Below, piece after piece: positions 45,946 to 53,404 of a stretch of 64,000 bases of DNA (the first letter of the stretch is position 1; each line of letters begins with the position of its first letter). The translations under genes and the position numbers were made by a program. The notes under the pieces are model-generated. The model made no database searches, was not told where the DNA came from, and worked only from the letters and a program-made list of their open reading frames with translations. The stretch is from Variovorax sp. Root318D1 (GTDB taxonomy: Bacteria; Pseudomonadota; Gammaproteobacteria; Burkholderiales; Burkholderiaceae_C), in NCBI RefSeq assembly GCF_001424835.1, contig NZ_LMCQ01000001.1:94284-158283 (forward strand). Reading direction: 5' to 3'.

Positions 45946-46937
45946 AGAACATTTCTCCCCCGCTTGCCCTGACCATGGGTGATGCATCCGGTATCGGGCC
46001 GGAGATCGTGGCGAAGGTACTTGCGAAGGGCGGCGAACACGTTGTCGTGTTCGGCAGCCATGGCGTCATGCAGGACATCGTGCGCCGGCTCGGATTGAAC
46101 ATCGAGGTGCGACGTATCAATGCACCCGATGCGGCTCAGTTCAAGCCGCGGACCATTGAGGTCATCGAGGCCACCCGGATTGCCGAGCTTCCACCCATCG
46201 GGCAGATCAGCGCCATCTCCGGGCAGGCGGCCTTCGATGCCATCGTTGCAGCGATCGCAGCGGCGAAGTCCGGAGAAGTGAGCGGCATCGTCACCGCGCC
46301 GATCAACAAAGAGGCGATGGCCAGTGCGGGAATCCGCTACCCCGGCCATACGGAAATCCTGGCCGACTTCGGCGGCGCCAAGCGCGTGGCGATGATGCTT
46401 GCGAACGACGACATCCGCACGGTGCTCGTCACGATCCACACGTCGCTGCGCAAGGCGATCGAGCAAGGTGATTTCGACGCGCAGATGTCTGCCATCCGGC
46501 TTGCCCACGAGGGTGGGAGGGCCCTGGGCGTCGCGGCCCCCCGTGTTGCCGTAGCGGGTCTCAACCCGCACGCAGGCGAAGGCGGCCTCTTCGGCGATGA
46601 GGAAATCAGGATCATTCGACCCGCCATCGAAGCGGCCCAAGCCGAAGGCATCGATGCCAGCGGACCTTATCCGGGCGATACGGTTTTCATGCAAGCACGC
46701 ATGGGCCGGTTCGATGTTGTCGTGGCCCAGTACCACGACCAAGGGCTGATCCCCGTGAAGTATCTCGGGCTGGAAAAGGGCGTGAACATCACGCTGGGCC
46801 TGCCGTTCGTCCGCACCAGCCCGGATCACGGCACGGCGTTCGACATTGCGGGCCGGGGGATTGCAGACCACGCAAGCCTGGAAACGGCGCTTGCCTATGC
46901 AAAGCGCCTTGTCGCTGCGCAAACCACGACGAACTAA
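45942..46937 (+). CDS. pdxA2: PdxA2-like 4-phospho-D-threonate/erythronate 3-dehydrogenase
   Basis: 331 residues of the PdxA family: PPLALTMGDASGIGPEIVAK at the N-terminus, GIVTAPINKEAMASAGI, PGHTEILADF with a metal-ligand His, VVAQYHDQGLIPVKYLG with a second, and VRTSPDHGTAFDIAGRG with a third. True PdxA makes vitamin B6; fusion of this gene to the acid sugar kinase operon is the hallmark of PdxA2, which oxidatively decarboxylates 4-phosphothreonate. GTG start at 45942 overlaps the kinase stop by 4 bp. Confidence 0.85.
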   Translation: MKNISPPLALTMGDASGIGPEIVAKVLAKGGEHVVVFGSHGVMQDIVRRLGLNIEVRRINAPDAAQFKPRTIEVIEATRIAELPPIGQISAISGQAAFDAIVAAIAAAKSGEVSGIVTAPINKEAMASAGIRYPGHTEILADFGGAKRVAMMLANDDIRTVLVTIHTSLRKAIEQGDFDAQMSAIRLAHEGGRALGVAAPRVAVAGLNPHAGEGGLFGDEEIRIIRPAIEAAQAEGIDASGPYPGDTVFMQARMGRFDVVVAQYHDQGLIPVKYLGLEKGVNITLGLPFVRTSPDHGTAFDIAGRGIADHASLETALAYAKRLVAAQTTTN

Positions 46938-46957
46938 CTACGAAAGGAACCACCATC

Positions 46958-48001
46958 ATGGGTCTACGTTTCATCTTCATGCTTACGCGCAACGATCGCA
47001 CGGTTCCGGACGCGTCGCAGCAACTCCAGACTGCACTCGGCCTTGGCGTGCGGCACATCGGGTTCAAGGACATCGGCTTGCCGCTCGAGCAGCTGAAGGG
47101 TCTCAATGCGGCGATCAAGGCCGGCGGTGCAACCTCCTATCTGGAAGTGGTATCGCTCGACCGTGAAAGCGAAATTGTTTCGGCAAAGGCAGCCGCCGAA
47201 ATCGGTGTTGACGTTCTTCTGGGTGGCACGCGGGTCGATGACGTGCTGCCCATCATCAAGGACACCGGCATTCAATACTTCCCGTTTGCTGGGCGGATCA
47301 CCGGTCACCCGAGCGTGCTGGAAGGCACCATTGAGGAAATTGTCGAAAGCGCTAGGACGATCGCGGCGAAAGACGGCGTGCATGGCCTGGACCTCTTGGC
47401 ATATCGTTCGGTGGAGAACGTGCCCGAGTTGATGAAGGCCGTCTGCGCCGCAGTCTCCAAGCCCGTCTTCATGGCAGGCTCGATCGACACACGTGAACGA
47501 ATTGCAATCGTCCAAAGTGCCGGAGCAGCAGGTTTTACGATCGGCACTGCGGCTTTGGACGGCAAATACCCGGCCAATGGGAAGGACGTGCCCAGCCAAC
47601 TCACCGCAATCATTCGTGACGTCGCGGCCCTTAACAAGCATCTTTCGCCGATTCGCAAGAAGAACCTGTCAACTGCGTTTACCGGCAAGGTCGAGGGGCA
47701 GGTCAACAACATGCAATTGAAGGTGGCCAAGTTCGAGGGAGCCTCTCGCTGGTCATTTCAACAGCACGACGATGAGCTGTTCTTCGTTCACCGGGGACGC
47801 CTGCTCATGAAGTTTCGGGACCGTGAAGAGATTGTCGAGGCAGGAGAGTTCATCGTCGTGCCGCATGGCGTCGAGCACTGCGCGGTGGCTTTGGCCGGGG
47901 AGGCATGTGAAGTGTTGCTGGCAACTACAACCGAGCCGCCCTTGTGCTCAGCCGCGAGAATTGATCCCGCTCAATCTGAGCAATCCCGATTGGTTGCTTA
48001 G
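46958..48001 (+). CDS. TIM-barrel (HisA/HisF-like) domain fused to a cupin domain
   Basis: 347 residues. Residues 1-228 look like a phosphate-binding TIM barrel: regular strands (HIGFKDIGL, YLEVVSL, DVLLGGTRVDDV, YFPFAGRI, VFMAGSI) and a late GAAGFTIGTAAL phosphate loop. Residues 240-328 are a cupin (FQQHDDELFFVHRGRLLMKF; GEFIVVPHGVEHC) with likely metal ligands His270, Glu273 and His307. It is the third gene of the acid-sugar kinase/PdxA2 unit, 20 bp after pdxA2, with AAAGGAACC before ATG 46958. It may be an aldolase/isomerase for a product of that pathway; no activity is established by sequence. Confidence 0.75.
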   Translation: MGLRFIFMLTRNDRTVPDASQQLQTALGLGVRHIGFKDIGLPLEQLKGLNAAIKAGGATSYLEVVSLDRESEIVSAKAAAEIGVDVLLGGTRVDDVLPIIKDTGIQYFPFAGRITGHPSVLEGTIEEIVESARTIAAKDGVHGLDLLAYRSVENVPELMKAVCAAVSKPVFMAGSIDTRERIAIVQSAGAAGFTIGTAALDGKYPANGKDVPSQLTAIIRDVAALNKHLSPIRKKNLSTAFTGKVEGQVNNMQLKVAKFEGASRWSFQQHDDELFFVHRGRLLMKFRDREEIVEAGEFIVVPHGVEHCAVALAGEACEVLLATTTEPPLCSAARIDPAQSEQSRLVA

Positions 48002-48119
48002 GGCCCTCTTCTCTTATCAGGCGCCGAAAGGCGTAGCTTCGCACTTGACTCCCCGAACCATGACCCCACAATCGCCCACGCCCGGCCACGCCATGCTGAA
48101 GAATTTCCTGGACTGAGCC

Positions 48120-48183
48120 ATGCCCAACGCAACCGTCGACCTCACCAGCGACACCGTCACCCAGCCGACCCCAGCCATGCTCT
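48120..48183 (+). pseudogene. ltaE: 5' fragment of low-specificity L-threonine aldolase
   Basis: ATG 48120 opens MPNATVDLTSDTVTQPTPAM, the unmistakable start of threonine aldolases (usual form DLRSDTVTxPTxxM). After about 21 codons the match stops at 48180-48183, and the frame ends in a TGA at 48219-48221 inside the convergent FAD oxidoreductase gene. The aldolase body (about 330 residues) is absent. The point of loss marks a rearrangement junction between the acid-sugar and dehydrogenase loci. Confidence 0.62.
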
Positions 48184-48196
48184 CTAGAAGAGCCAA

Positions 48197-49366
48197 TCAG
48201 GCAGTGGCGAGTCCCGCCTGAGGCGCGGCACTGCTCGCTGCGAAGCGCCGGATGCTGTAGTGTTCCAGGTCGATGGTGGTCGCACCCCGGTCGATGAGTT
48301 CCGCCATCACGTCGCCGACGCCGGGGCCCGTCTGGAAGCCGTGACCGGAGAAGCCGAAGGCGTAGTAAAGGCCTCTCACCCGCTGGCTGGGGCCAATGAT
48401 CGGCAGCTCGTCGGGCAGGTAGCCTTCGACCCCGCTCCAAGTCCGCAGGACGTGGACATTCGACAGGGCAGGCGCGATGCGACGCAGGTGCGGCAACTGC
48501 TGCAGTGTGAAGTCGGGCCTGGGCTGCGCACGGCGCTCGTCCAGATACGCCTTGCCGCGCATGCTGCCGCCGAACACGATGTTGCCGCGCTTGACCTGGC
48601 GGAAGTACATGATCTCGGCGGGATTGGAGCTCGTGACGCCGACTACCGGCACGATGCCATAGGGCACCGGTTCGGTCACGCCCATGATGGGACCGTGCGT
48701 TTCCATCGGCACCGGCTCGCCGAATGCCGCGCTGAGCTTGCCCGCCCAGGCGCCTGTGCAGACCAGCGCGACCGGGGCCGTCACTGTCGTGCCGTCCTTC
48801 GCCGTCACTCGGAAGTCGAGCGTGTCCTTGTGGATGTCCACAACCTCGCAGTTCTCCAGTAGCGTGGCGCCGGCCTTGCGGGCCGCACGGCCGAATGCCG
48901 GAGCGGCCAGGCGCGGATTGGCATGGCCGTCGTTCGGTGAGAACGAACCGGCAATCACGTCGGGGCCCAGGAACGGAAAGCGCTTGCGAACTTCGGGTCG
49001 GCTCAGGATCTGCAGGTCGAGTCCCCAGGGGCGCGCGTCTACCGCGTATTTCTCCATGGTGGCAACGCTCTTTTCGTCGTACGCCACCCGGATGTGGCCG
49101 GTCACGATGAACTCCGCATCGTGCCCGATCAACTCCGGCAGCCGCCCCCAGATGTCGCGCGAGCGGTGTGCCAGTGGCAGCTGCGGCAGGAATCGGCCCT
49201 GCCGTCGCACGTTGGCGAAGCTCACGCCGCTCGCCTGCTGGCCCACCAGGCCGCGTTCCAGCAGCACGACCGAGAGGCCGCGTTTGCGCAGAAAGAACGC
49301 GCTGGCCGCGCCCACGATGCCGCCCCCAACGATCACGACGTCGGCGGCCAATTGCTTGTTGCTCAT
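48197..49366 (-). CDS. Catalytic FAD subunit of HcnC/opine-oxidase-like dehydrogenase
   Basis: 389 residues. FAD motif DVVIVGGGIVGAASAFFLRK (10-29) with acidic VVLLERG, SGVSFANVRRQGR, HPDGHAN-like SPNDGHANPRLAAP mid-protein, and the C-terminal GFSGHGFQTGPGVGD. This is the DAO-family subunit of three-part dehydrogenases: hydrogen cyanide synthase HcnC, opine oxidase OoxB/NoxB, hydroxyproline dehydrogenases. It oxidises an amine at the membrane with the two iron-sulfur/flavin subunits encoded just upstream. The ATG at 49366 overlaps the upstream stop by 4 bp, with GGAGG eight bases before. Confidence 0.85.
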   Translation of the reverse strand: MSNKQLAADVVIVGGGIVGAASAFFLRKRGLSVVLLERGLVGQQASGVSFANVRRQGRFLPQLPLAHRSRDIWGRLPELIGHDAEFIVTGHIRVAYDEKSVATMEKYAVDARPWGLDLQILSRPEVRKRFPFLGPDVIAGSFSPNDGHANPRLAAPAFGRAARKAGATLLENCEVVDIHKDTLDFRVTAKDGTTVTAPVALVCTGAWAGKLSAAFGEPVPMETHGPIMGVTEPVPYGIVPVVGVTSSNPAEIMYFRQVKRGNIVFGGSMRGKAYLDERRAQPRPDFTLQQLPHLRRIAPALSNVHVLRTWSGVEGYLPDELPIIGPSQRVRGLYYAFGFSGHGFQTGPGVGDVMAELIDRGATTIDLEHYSIRRFAASSAAPQAGLATA

Positions 49367-50745
49367 TGCGCACCTCCGGCCGGTATCGCGGACATGGAGA
49401 GGGGCTTGACCGGGCCTTGGCTGCGGATGCGACCGACCTGCTCCACCGGGATTCCGGCGGCATGGGCCACGATTTCGGCCGCCGCGTGTCCGCAGTAGCG
49501 GCCCTGGCAACGGCCCATGCCGATCCGGCAAAGGGCCTTGGCGCGGTTGATCTCGCACGCGCCGAGCTCGCGCACGGTCGTGCGCAGCTCACCCGCGGTG
49601 ATGACTTCGCAGCGGCAAACAACGGTGCTGTCCGGCAGCTCGGCCGCTGCTTCGTGCGGCCACGGAAACGCCTGCAACAGGCCTTGGCGGAAGCGCTCCA
49701 TGGCCCGCAGCTTGGCCCGCAGTTCGGCAACTTGCGGTTCGCTGCGAGGCATGCCCAGGTCCGCCAGGCACGCCAGTGCGGCCAGGCGCCCCGTGGCTTC
49801 CGCGCCGTCTGCCCCGGCCAGGCGTACGCCGTCGCCCGCCAGGTAGATCCCACGGACGCTGCTGCGACCGTCTTCATCGATGCGCGGCAGCCATTGGCGC
49901 GATGCAGCGTCGAAGTGGAATTCGCACTTGGCGATGTCGGCGAGCTGAGCTTCGGACCGAAGGTGATAGCCCAGCGCCACGGCATCGCATTCAAAAGCGT
50001 GTTCCCGTCCGCGCCCGTCGGACACGCGCACGCCGGTCACGCCGTCCCGGGGCGAGCCGGTGATCAGGGTGGGTTTGACCCCGGTCATCACGCGCACTCC
50101 CGCCAACCTCAGCGACGCAACGAGCTTCAAGCCGTTCAGCAGGACCGCGGGCCGGGCGGCGAGCCGGGGGAGTGCGCGCACGCGCAGCGACGAGGCAGAG
50201 GTGTCGAGAACCGCCGCCACCTGCGCGCCGGCGGCCACGTACTGGGAAGCGACGAGGTAGAGCAGGGGGCCGGTTCCCATGAACACGACGCGCTGGCCGA
50301 TCGAGCACGCCTGCGACTTAAGCGATATTTGCGCGGCGCCCAGGCTGTAGCAACCGGCCAGGTCCCAGCCTGGCACCGGCATCAGCCGGTCGGTGGCACC
50401 GCTGCAGACGATCAGCGCGTCGAAAGGCAGTACCTGGGCCTGGCCGGCCTGGACGACGTGCAGCCGATTGGGCTCGATGTGCCACGCCAGCGTCTCGGCG
50501 CGCCAGTCGATCCGGTCCCGCAGGAGCTCGAAGCTGCGGTGCAGGGCTTCGGCTTTGTCCGCTTCGCTGCCGTACAGCTTCGCGTAGGGACGCTTGAATC
50601 CCTCCGGCTGGCGGCGGTAGATCTGGCCCCCGTCGCGGCGGCTCTCGTCCACCACGACGGGCCGTATGCCCACCTCGACCAGTGCTTGCGCGGCACGAAC
50701 GCCGGCCGGGCCTGCGCCGACGATGACTATGCGAGGTTGGCCCAT
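49363..50745 (-). CDS. FAD/NAD(P)-binding subunit with C-terminal [2Fe-2S] domain (HcnB/OoxA-like)
   Basis: 460 residues. Pyridine-nucleotide-disulfide-type flavin fold (RIVIVGAGPAGVRAAQALVE; later YLAGDGVRLAGADGAEATGR) followed by a bacterioferritin-associated ferredoxin-like domain at about 370-445 with Cys-Arg-Cys (VVCRCEVITAGEL), then a Cys in GMGRC and RYC. This is the layout of HcnB and opine oxidase subunit A. It starts at ATG 50745 with GGAGG upstream and overlaps the preceding ferredoxin gene by 19 bp, showing tight coupling. Confidence 0.87.
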   Translation of the reverse strand: MGQPRIVIVGAGPAGVRAAQALVEVGIRPVVVDESRRDGGQIYRRQPEGFKRPYAKLYGSEADKAEALHRSFELLRDRIDWRAETLAWHIEPNRLHVVQAGQAQVLPFDALIVCSGATDRLMPVPGWDLAGCYSLGAAQISLKSQACSIGQRVVFMGTGPLLYLVASQYVAAGAQVAAVLDTSASSLRVRALPRLAARPAVLLNGLKLVASLRLAGVRVMTGVKPTLITGSPRDGVTGVRVSDGRGREHAFECDAVALGYHLRSEAQLADIAKCEFHFDAASRQWLPRIDEDGRSSVRGIYLAGDGVRLAGADGAEATGRLAALACLADLGMPRSEPQVAELRAKLRAMERFRQGLLQAFPWPHEAAAELPDSTVVCRCEVITAGELRTTVRELGACEINRAKALCRIGMGRCQGRYCGHAAAEIVAHAAGIPVEQVGRIRSQGPVKPLSMSAIPAGGAQ

Positions 50746-51044
50746 TCGGCCTCCTGTGCGGACGTGAGGATGCGCATGCCGTCGTGGGCTGGCGTGCTGC
50801 AGGCGCGCAGCCGCTGCCCTTGCTCGTCGCGCACCCAGCAGTCCTGGCACGCGCCCATCAGGCAGAAGCCGGACCGCACACCCTCCGAGAACTCGGAGTG
50901 GCGCAAGTGGCCCGTGTTCGACAGCAGAGCGACGAGCAGCGTGTCGCCCTCGAGTGCTTGGGTGGCGCGGCCGTCGATCCAGACTCGGATTTCGCGGCGC
51001 TCGATTTCGCCGAGCCGCACGAAACGGCGCACAGGCGCGTTCAT
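50727..51044 (-). CDS. [2Fe-2S] ferredoxin-like subunit (HcnA-like)
   Basis: 105 residues. Four cluster cysteines in C-x4-C-x2-C-x12-C spacing: Cys61, Cys66, Cys69 (FCLMGACQDC) and Cys82 (LRACSTP), as in HcnA and the small subunit of opine/hydroxyproline dehydrogenases. First gene of the three-gene dehydrogenase unit; its promoter (51080-51108) shares a LysR box with the operon at 53.4 kb. Confidence 0.87.
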   Translation of the reverse strand: MNAPVRRFVRLGEIERREIRVWIDGRATQALEGDTLLVALLSNTGHLRHSEFSEGVRSGFCLMGACQDCWVRDEQGQRLRACSTPAHDGMRILTSAQEAEWANLA

Positions 51045-51079
51045 GGTGTTGATTGCTTTCGTAGGGTACTGGAAAACGC

Positions 51080-51108
51080 AGTATCGGAACGCGCCTTTAT
51101 GCAGTCAA
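51080..51108 (-). promoter_or_regulatory. Sigma-70 promoter of the dehydrogenase (hcnABC-like) operon
   Basis: On the minus strand TTGACT (51108-51103), a 17-bp spacer and GATACT (51085-51080) precede the ferredoxin-subunit start (51044). It aligns without gaps with the promoter at 53345-53373. Transcription would start near 51073. Confidence 0.7.
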
Positions 51109-51129
51109 ATACATGTTTCGCCGCTATTA

Positions 51130-51145
51130 ATACCATGTTGATATG
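51130..51145 (-). promoter_or_regulatory. LysR recognition box for the dehydrogenase operon
   Basis: Minus strand CATATCAACATGGTAT (ATA-N9-TAT dyad, T-N11-A), 19 bp upstream of the ATTTGACTGCAT that contains the -35. Its centre lies about 64-65 bp upstream of the predicted start, the usual LysR site. It also covers the start codon of the LysR gene at 51143, so binding may repress that gene. A one-mismatch copy lies at 53308-53323. Confidence 0.72.
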
Positions 51146-52060
51146 AACTACCGCGAGATCGAGTGCTTTCGCGCTGTGATGCACACAGGCTCGATGACGG
51201 TTGCCGCGACGCAGCTGCATACGTCGCAGCCGAACGTGAGCCGCGCTATCGCGCTTTTGCAGCGTGAGACCCAGCTGAAGCTATTCGAACGGGTCGGGCA
51301 GCGCATTGTCCCCACGCCTGAAGCGCATGCGCTGCTGAAGGAGGTGGATCGCGTCTATGTGGGCCTGCAGTCCATCGGCGCCGCCGCGAACCGTATTCGC
51401 ACGCTGGGCGTCGAAGGCTTGCGAATCGCCGTGTCTCCCGGCATCAGCGTCAGCGTAGTGCCGCGCATCCTGCAGATTTTTCGCGGACTGCGCCCGCGCG
51501 TGCCAGTCGTGGTGCACACGGCCGACTCGGCGACCATCTGCAAGTGGGTGTCCTCCGGGTATTACGAGCTCGGCCTGGCCGGCTACGTCGCGCTGCCGCA
51601 GGAGGTTGACACCGAGCTCGTGCATTCGGAGCGTGCCGTGTGCATCGTGCCGCGGGGGCACCGGCTGGCGCGCAAGCGCAAGGTCGGTCCTTCGGACCTG
51701 GCCGGTGAGTCGTTCATATCGTTTGCGTCTCCGGACGTCATGCGCGCGGCCATCGACCGCGCCTTCGTGCCCGAGGTGCGCAGGCTGGAGATCGAGACTT
51801 CGCTGGCCACGGCGGCCTGCGCCATGGTGGCGCGGGGCCTGGGCGTCAGCATTGTGAATCCGGCGATGCTCACTGAGCTTGCGCTCACAGGCGTGCATGC
51901 GCTGGCGTTCGAGCCGACGATCCACTTCGAATGCCACGTGGTGCGCGCCCGCCAGCAGCCGGCGCAGGCGCTCGTCGCAGACTTCCTCGAGGCCGTGCGC
52001 ATCGTGGCGGGCGGCCCCGAAAACACCGCGCCCAAGAAGGTCAGCCGATCGCCTGGGTGA
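51143..52060 (+). CDS. LysR-family regulator, OccR/NocR (opine) type
   Basis: 305 residues. Starts MNYREIECFRAVMHTGSMTV, with helix-turn-helix QLHTSQPNVSRAIALLQRET and LFERVGQRIVPTPEAHALLK, closely resembling the opine-responsive regulators OccR and NocR. It is divergent from the three-subunit dehydrogenase. No Shine-Dalgarno is visible, and a predicted operator overlaps its own start codon, so translation may be leaderless or weak and the gene autoregulated. It is the best candidate for control of both the dehydrogenase operon and the transport operon at 53.4 kb. Confidence 0.88.
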   Translation: MNYREIECFRAVMHTGSMTVAATQLHTSQPNVSRAIALLQRETQLKLFERVGQRIVPTPEAHALLKEVDRVYVGLQSIGAAANRIRTLGVEGLRIAVSPGISVSVVPRILQIFRGLRPRVPVVVHTADSATICKWVSSGYYELGLAGYVALPQEVDTELVHSERAVCIVPRGHRLARKRKVGPSDLAGESFISFASPDVMRAAIDRAFVPEVRRLEIETSLATAACAMVARGLGVSIVNPAMLTELALTGVHALAFEPTIHFECHVVRARQQPAQALVADFLEAVRIVAGGPENTAPKKVSRSPG

Positions 52061-52928
52061 CCAGGGCCCAGTTGCCGTGAGCGGGCCCGCGCTCCGGGAC
52101 GCGGCCGCGGACCATGATGTTGACGCCGCCGGTGCGCGGCAGGCCCAGGCTCTCCAACCATTGTGGCAAGCCACTCGCGGCCTCCACGTCGATGCGCAGG
52201 AGCCCCTCGGTGTGACGGCAGCAACCCGCGATCAGCAGGCGTGCCGCATCGACATCGGGCGCGGCCACCGGCCCGACGGCATCGCCGTGGCCGTACCGAC
52301 GAATCACGGCGAAGCCGGCGGCTTCGCCGCCGCGCTCGAGCACGACAGTCTTGCCCTGAGAGAACAGCCGGCGAAGCAGCTCGCCGCGGGGCATGCCCGC
52401 ACCGCGGGCGTCTATCGCGATCAGGGACTCGACGTCAGCACCTGCTAGCGGCCGGAGACGGTCACCCTCGCGCCCCGCCAGCGCCGGCAAAGCCGTCAAC
52501 TCGCCCAGATGCTGCTCGATCTCCCCTGTGGTGACGAATCCCAGGCGCTCATACAGGCCGCGCCCCGCCACAGTCGAGTGCAGCAACACATTTCGCCCAG
52601 CCAAGCGATCCAGCAAGGCCGACATCATGCGGTTGCCGATGCGCTGTCCCTGCAGCTCGGTCGCGACGATCACGAGCCCGATCGTCGCGTAGTCCGCGCC
52701 CCAGTTCCAGGACAGTGCCGTGCCCAGTACCTTTCCGTCGCGTTCGGCGACCACGCCTTGACTGAGCGACAGCGCGAACTGCCAGTCTTCGATTCGGTGA
52801 GGCCACTTCAAGGCGCTGGACATTGCGTGCGCCGCCGGCAGGTCGCCTGGCTCGAACGGGCGCAGGCGGACGGTATCGGTTGCGGTGGCTGCGGGATCGT
52901 CTGTTGTTGTGGTCGAGGCGAGGTTCAT
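52041..52928 (-). CDS. Double-GNAT-domain acetyltransferase-like protein (second copy)
   Basis: 295 residues, paralogous to the protein at 26185-27063 over its length. Shared landmarks: WPHRIEDWQFALSLSQGVVA against WPHRPADWEQMFSHAEGIAA; ATIGLVIVATELQGQRIGNR; GRGLYERLGFV; a second half with GFAVIRRYGHGDAVGPVAAP; and the C-terminal ALVTQAIG. Its start codon overlaps by 4 bp the end of the restored ridA frame upstream (ATGA), so the two were one translational unit. The 3' end overlaps that of the LysR gene by 20 bp (convergent). Confidence 0.82.
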   Translation of the reverse strand: MNLASTTTTDDPAATATDTVRLRPFEPGDLPAAHAMSSALKWPHRIEDWQFALSLSQGVVAERDGKVLGTALSWNWGADYATIGLVIVATELQGQRIGNRMMSALLDRLAGRNVLLHSTVAGRGLYERLGFVTTGEIEQHLGELTALPALAGREGDRLRPLAGADVESLIAIDARGAGMPRGELLRRLFSQGKTVVLERGGEAAGFAVIRRYGHGDAVGPVAAPDVDAARLLIAGCCRHTEGLLRIDVEAASGLPQWLESLGLPRTGGVNIMVRGRVPERGPAHGNWALVTQAIG

Positions 52929-53267
52929 GAGGTTTCTTTCTTGCGTCGCACGGCGACGGCGTCAATTTCGATGAGATAGCCGTAGTGCAGCGCCGGCACC
53001 GGCACCACGGCGCGCGCCGGCCGGGGCCTGTCTCATGACTTCGGCGTAGATCTTGTTCAGGGCCGGCCAGTTGCCTACGTCCACGATATAGGCCGTCACC
53101 TTCAGCACGTCCTGCGGACCCGAGCCAGCGGCTTCGAGCACGGCGAGCACGTTCTGCCGCGCCTGCACTTCGATACGAGTATCGGAAAACGGACCCATGC
53201 AGTCCAATAAAAGATCATGGGTCATCCATTCAGGATCGATATGAAGCCCGATGGTCCGCAGGCGCAC
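52925..53267 (-). pseudogene. Frameshifted RidA-family gene
   Basis: The frame from 53267 gives RidA-like sequence (ARQNVLAVLEAAG ... DVLKVTAYIVDVGNWPALNK, IYAEVM) and then, near 53026-53034, runs into Arg/Gly-rich nonsense ending at 52962. The next frame continues the family perfectly, RPARAVVPVPALHYGYLIEI then DAVAV, with its TGA at 52925-52927 overlapping the GNAT start. One extra base or two missing ones explain this. The N-terminus is also atypical, lacking the usual Leu-Tyr-x-Ser-Gly motif. Either a decayed gene or a sequencing error plus a divergent start. Confidence 0.68.
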
Positions 53268-53307
53268 GGCAGGCGCCGCCCACCTCTTTCAGTCTGCCGT
53301 GGTAGTC

Positions 53308-53323
53308 CATATCAACATTGTAT
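53308..53323 (+). promoter_or_regulatory. LysR recognition box for the aldehyde dehydrogenase/transport operon
   Basis: CATATCAACATTGTAT, one mismatch from the box at 51145-51130, at the same distance (19 bp) from the following ATTTGACCGCAT. Centre about 65 bp upstream of the predicted transcription start. Lies between the ridA remnant and the operon, so it may act in both directions. Confidence 0.72.
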
Positions 53324-53344
53324 GAATTCAAATAAAAATTGCAT

Positions 53345-53373
53345 TTGACCGCATGGATAGGCCTTCCCATACT
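53345..53373 (+). promoter_or_regulatory. Sigma-70 promoter of the aldehyde dehydrogenase/transport operon
   Basis: TTGACC (53345-53350), a 17-bp spacer and CATACT (53368-53373), 31 bp before the aldehyde dehydrogenase ATG. The 69-bp region starting at the LysR box matches the dehydrogenase promoter at 48 positions without gaps. Confidence 0.7.
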
Positions 53374-53404
53374 TCGGCCATCGAGTCATTCCAAGCTTCG
53401 CCCC

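Noticed and set aside
47925..49994. 689-codon reverse frame across the FAD oxidoreductase region
   Set aside because: Out-of-frame reading of two FAD proteins whose dinucleotide motifs are clear in the other frames.
48197..51044. Calling the three-gene unit hydrogen cyanide synthase hcnABC
   Set aside because: The same three-subunit layout is shared by opine and hydroxyproline dehydrogenases; the opine-type LysR and peptide-type ABC transporter make cyanogenesis less likely, so no hcn names were assigned.
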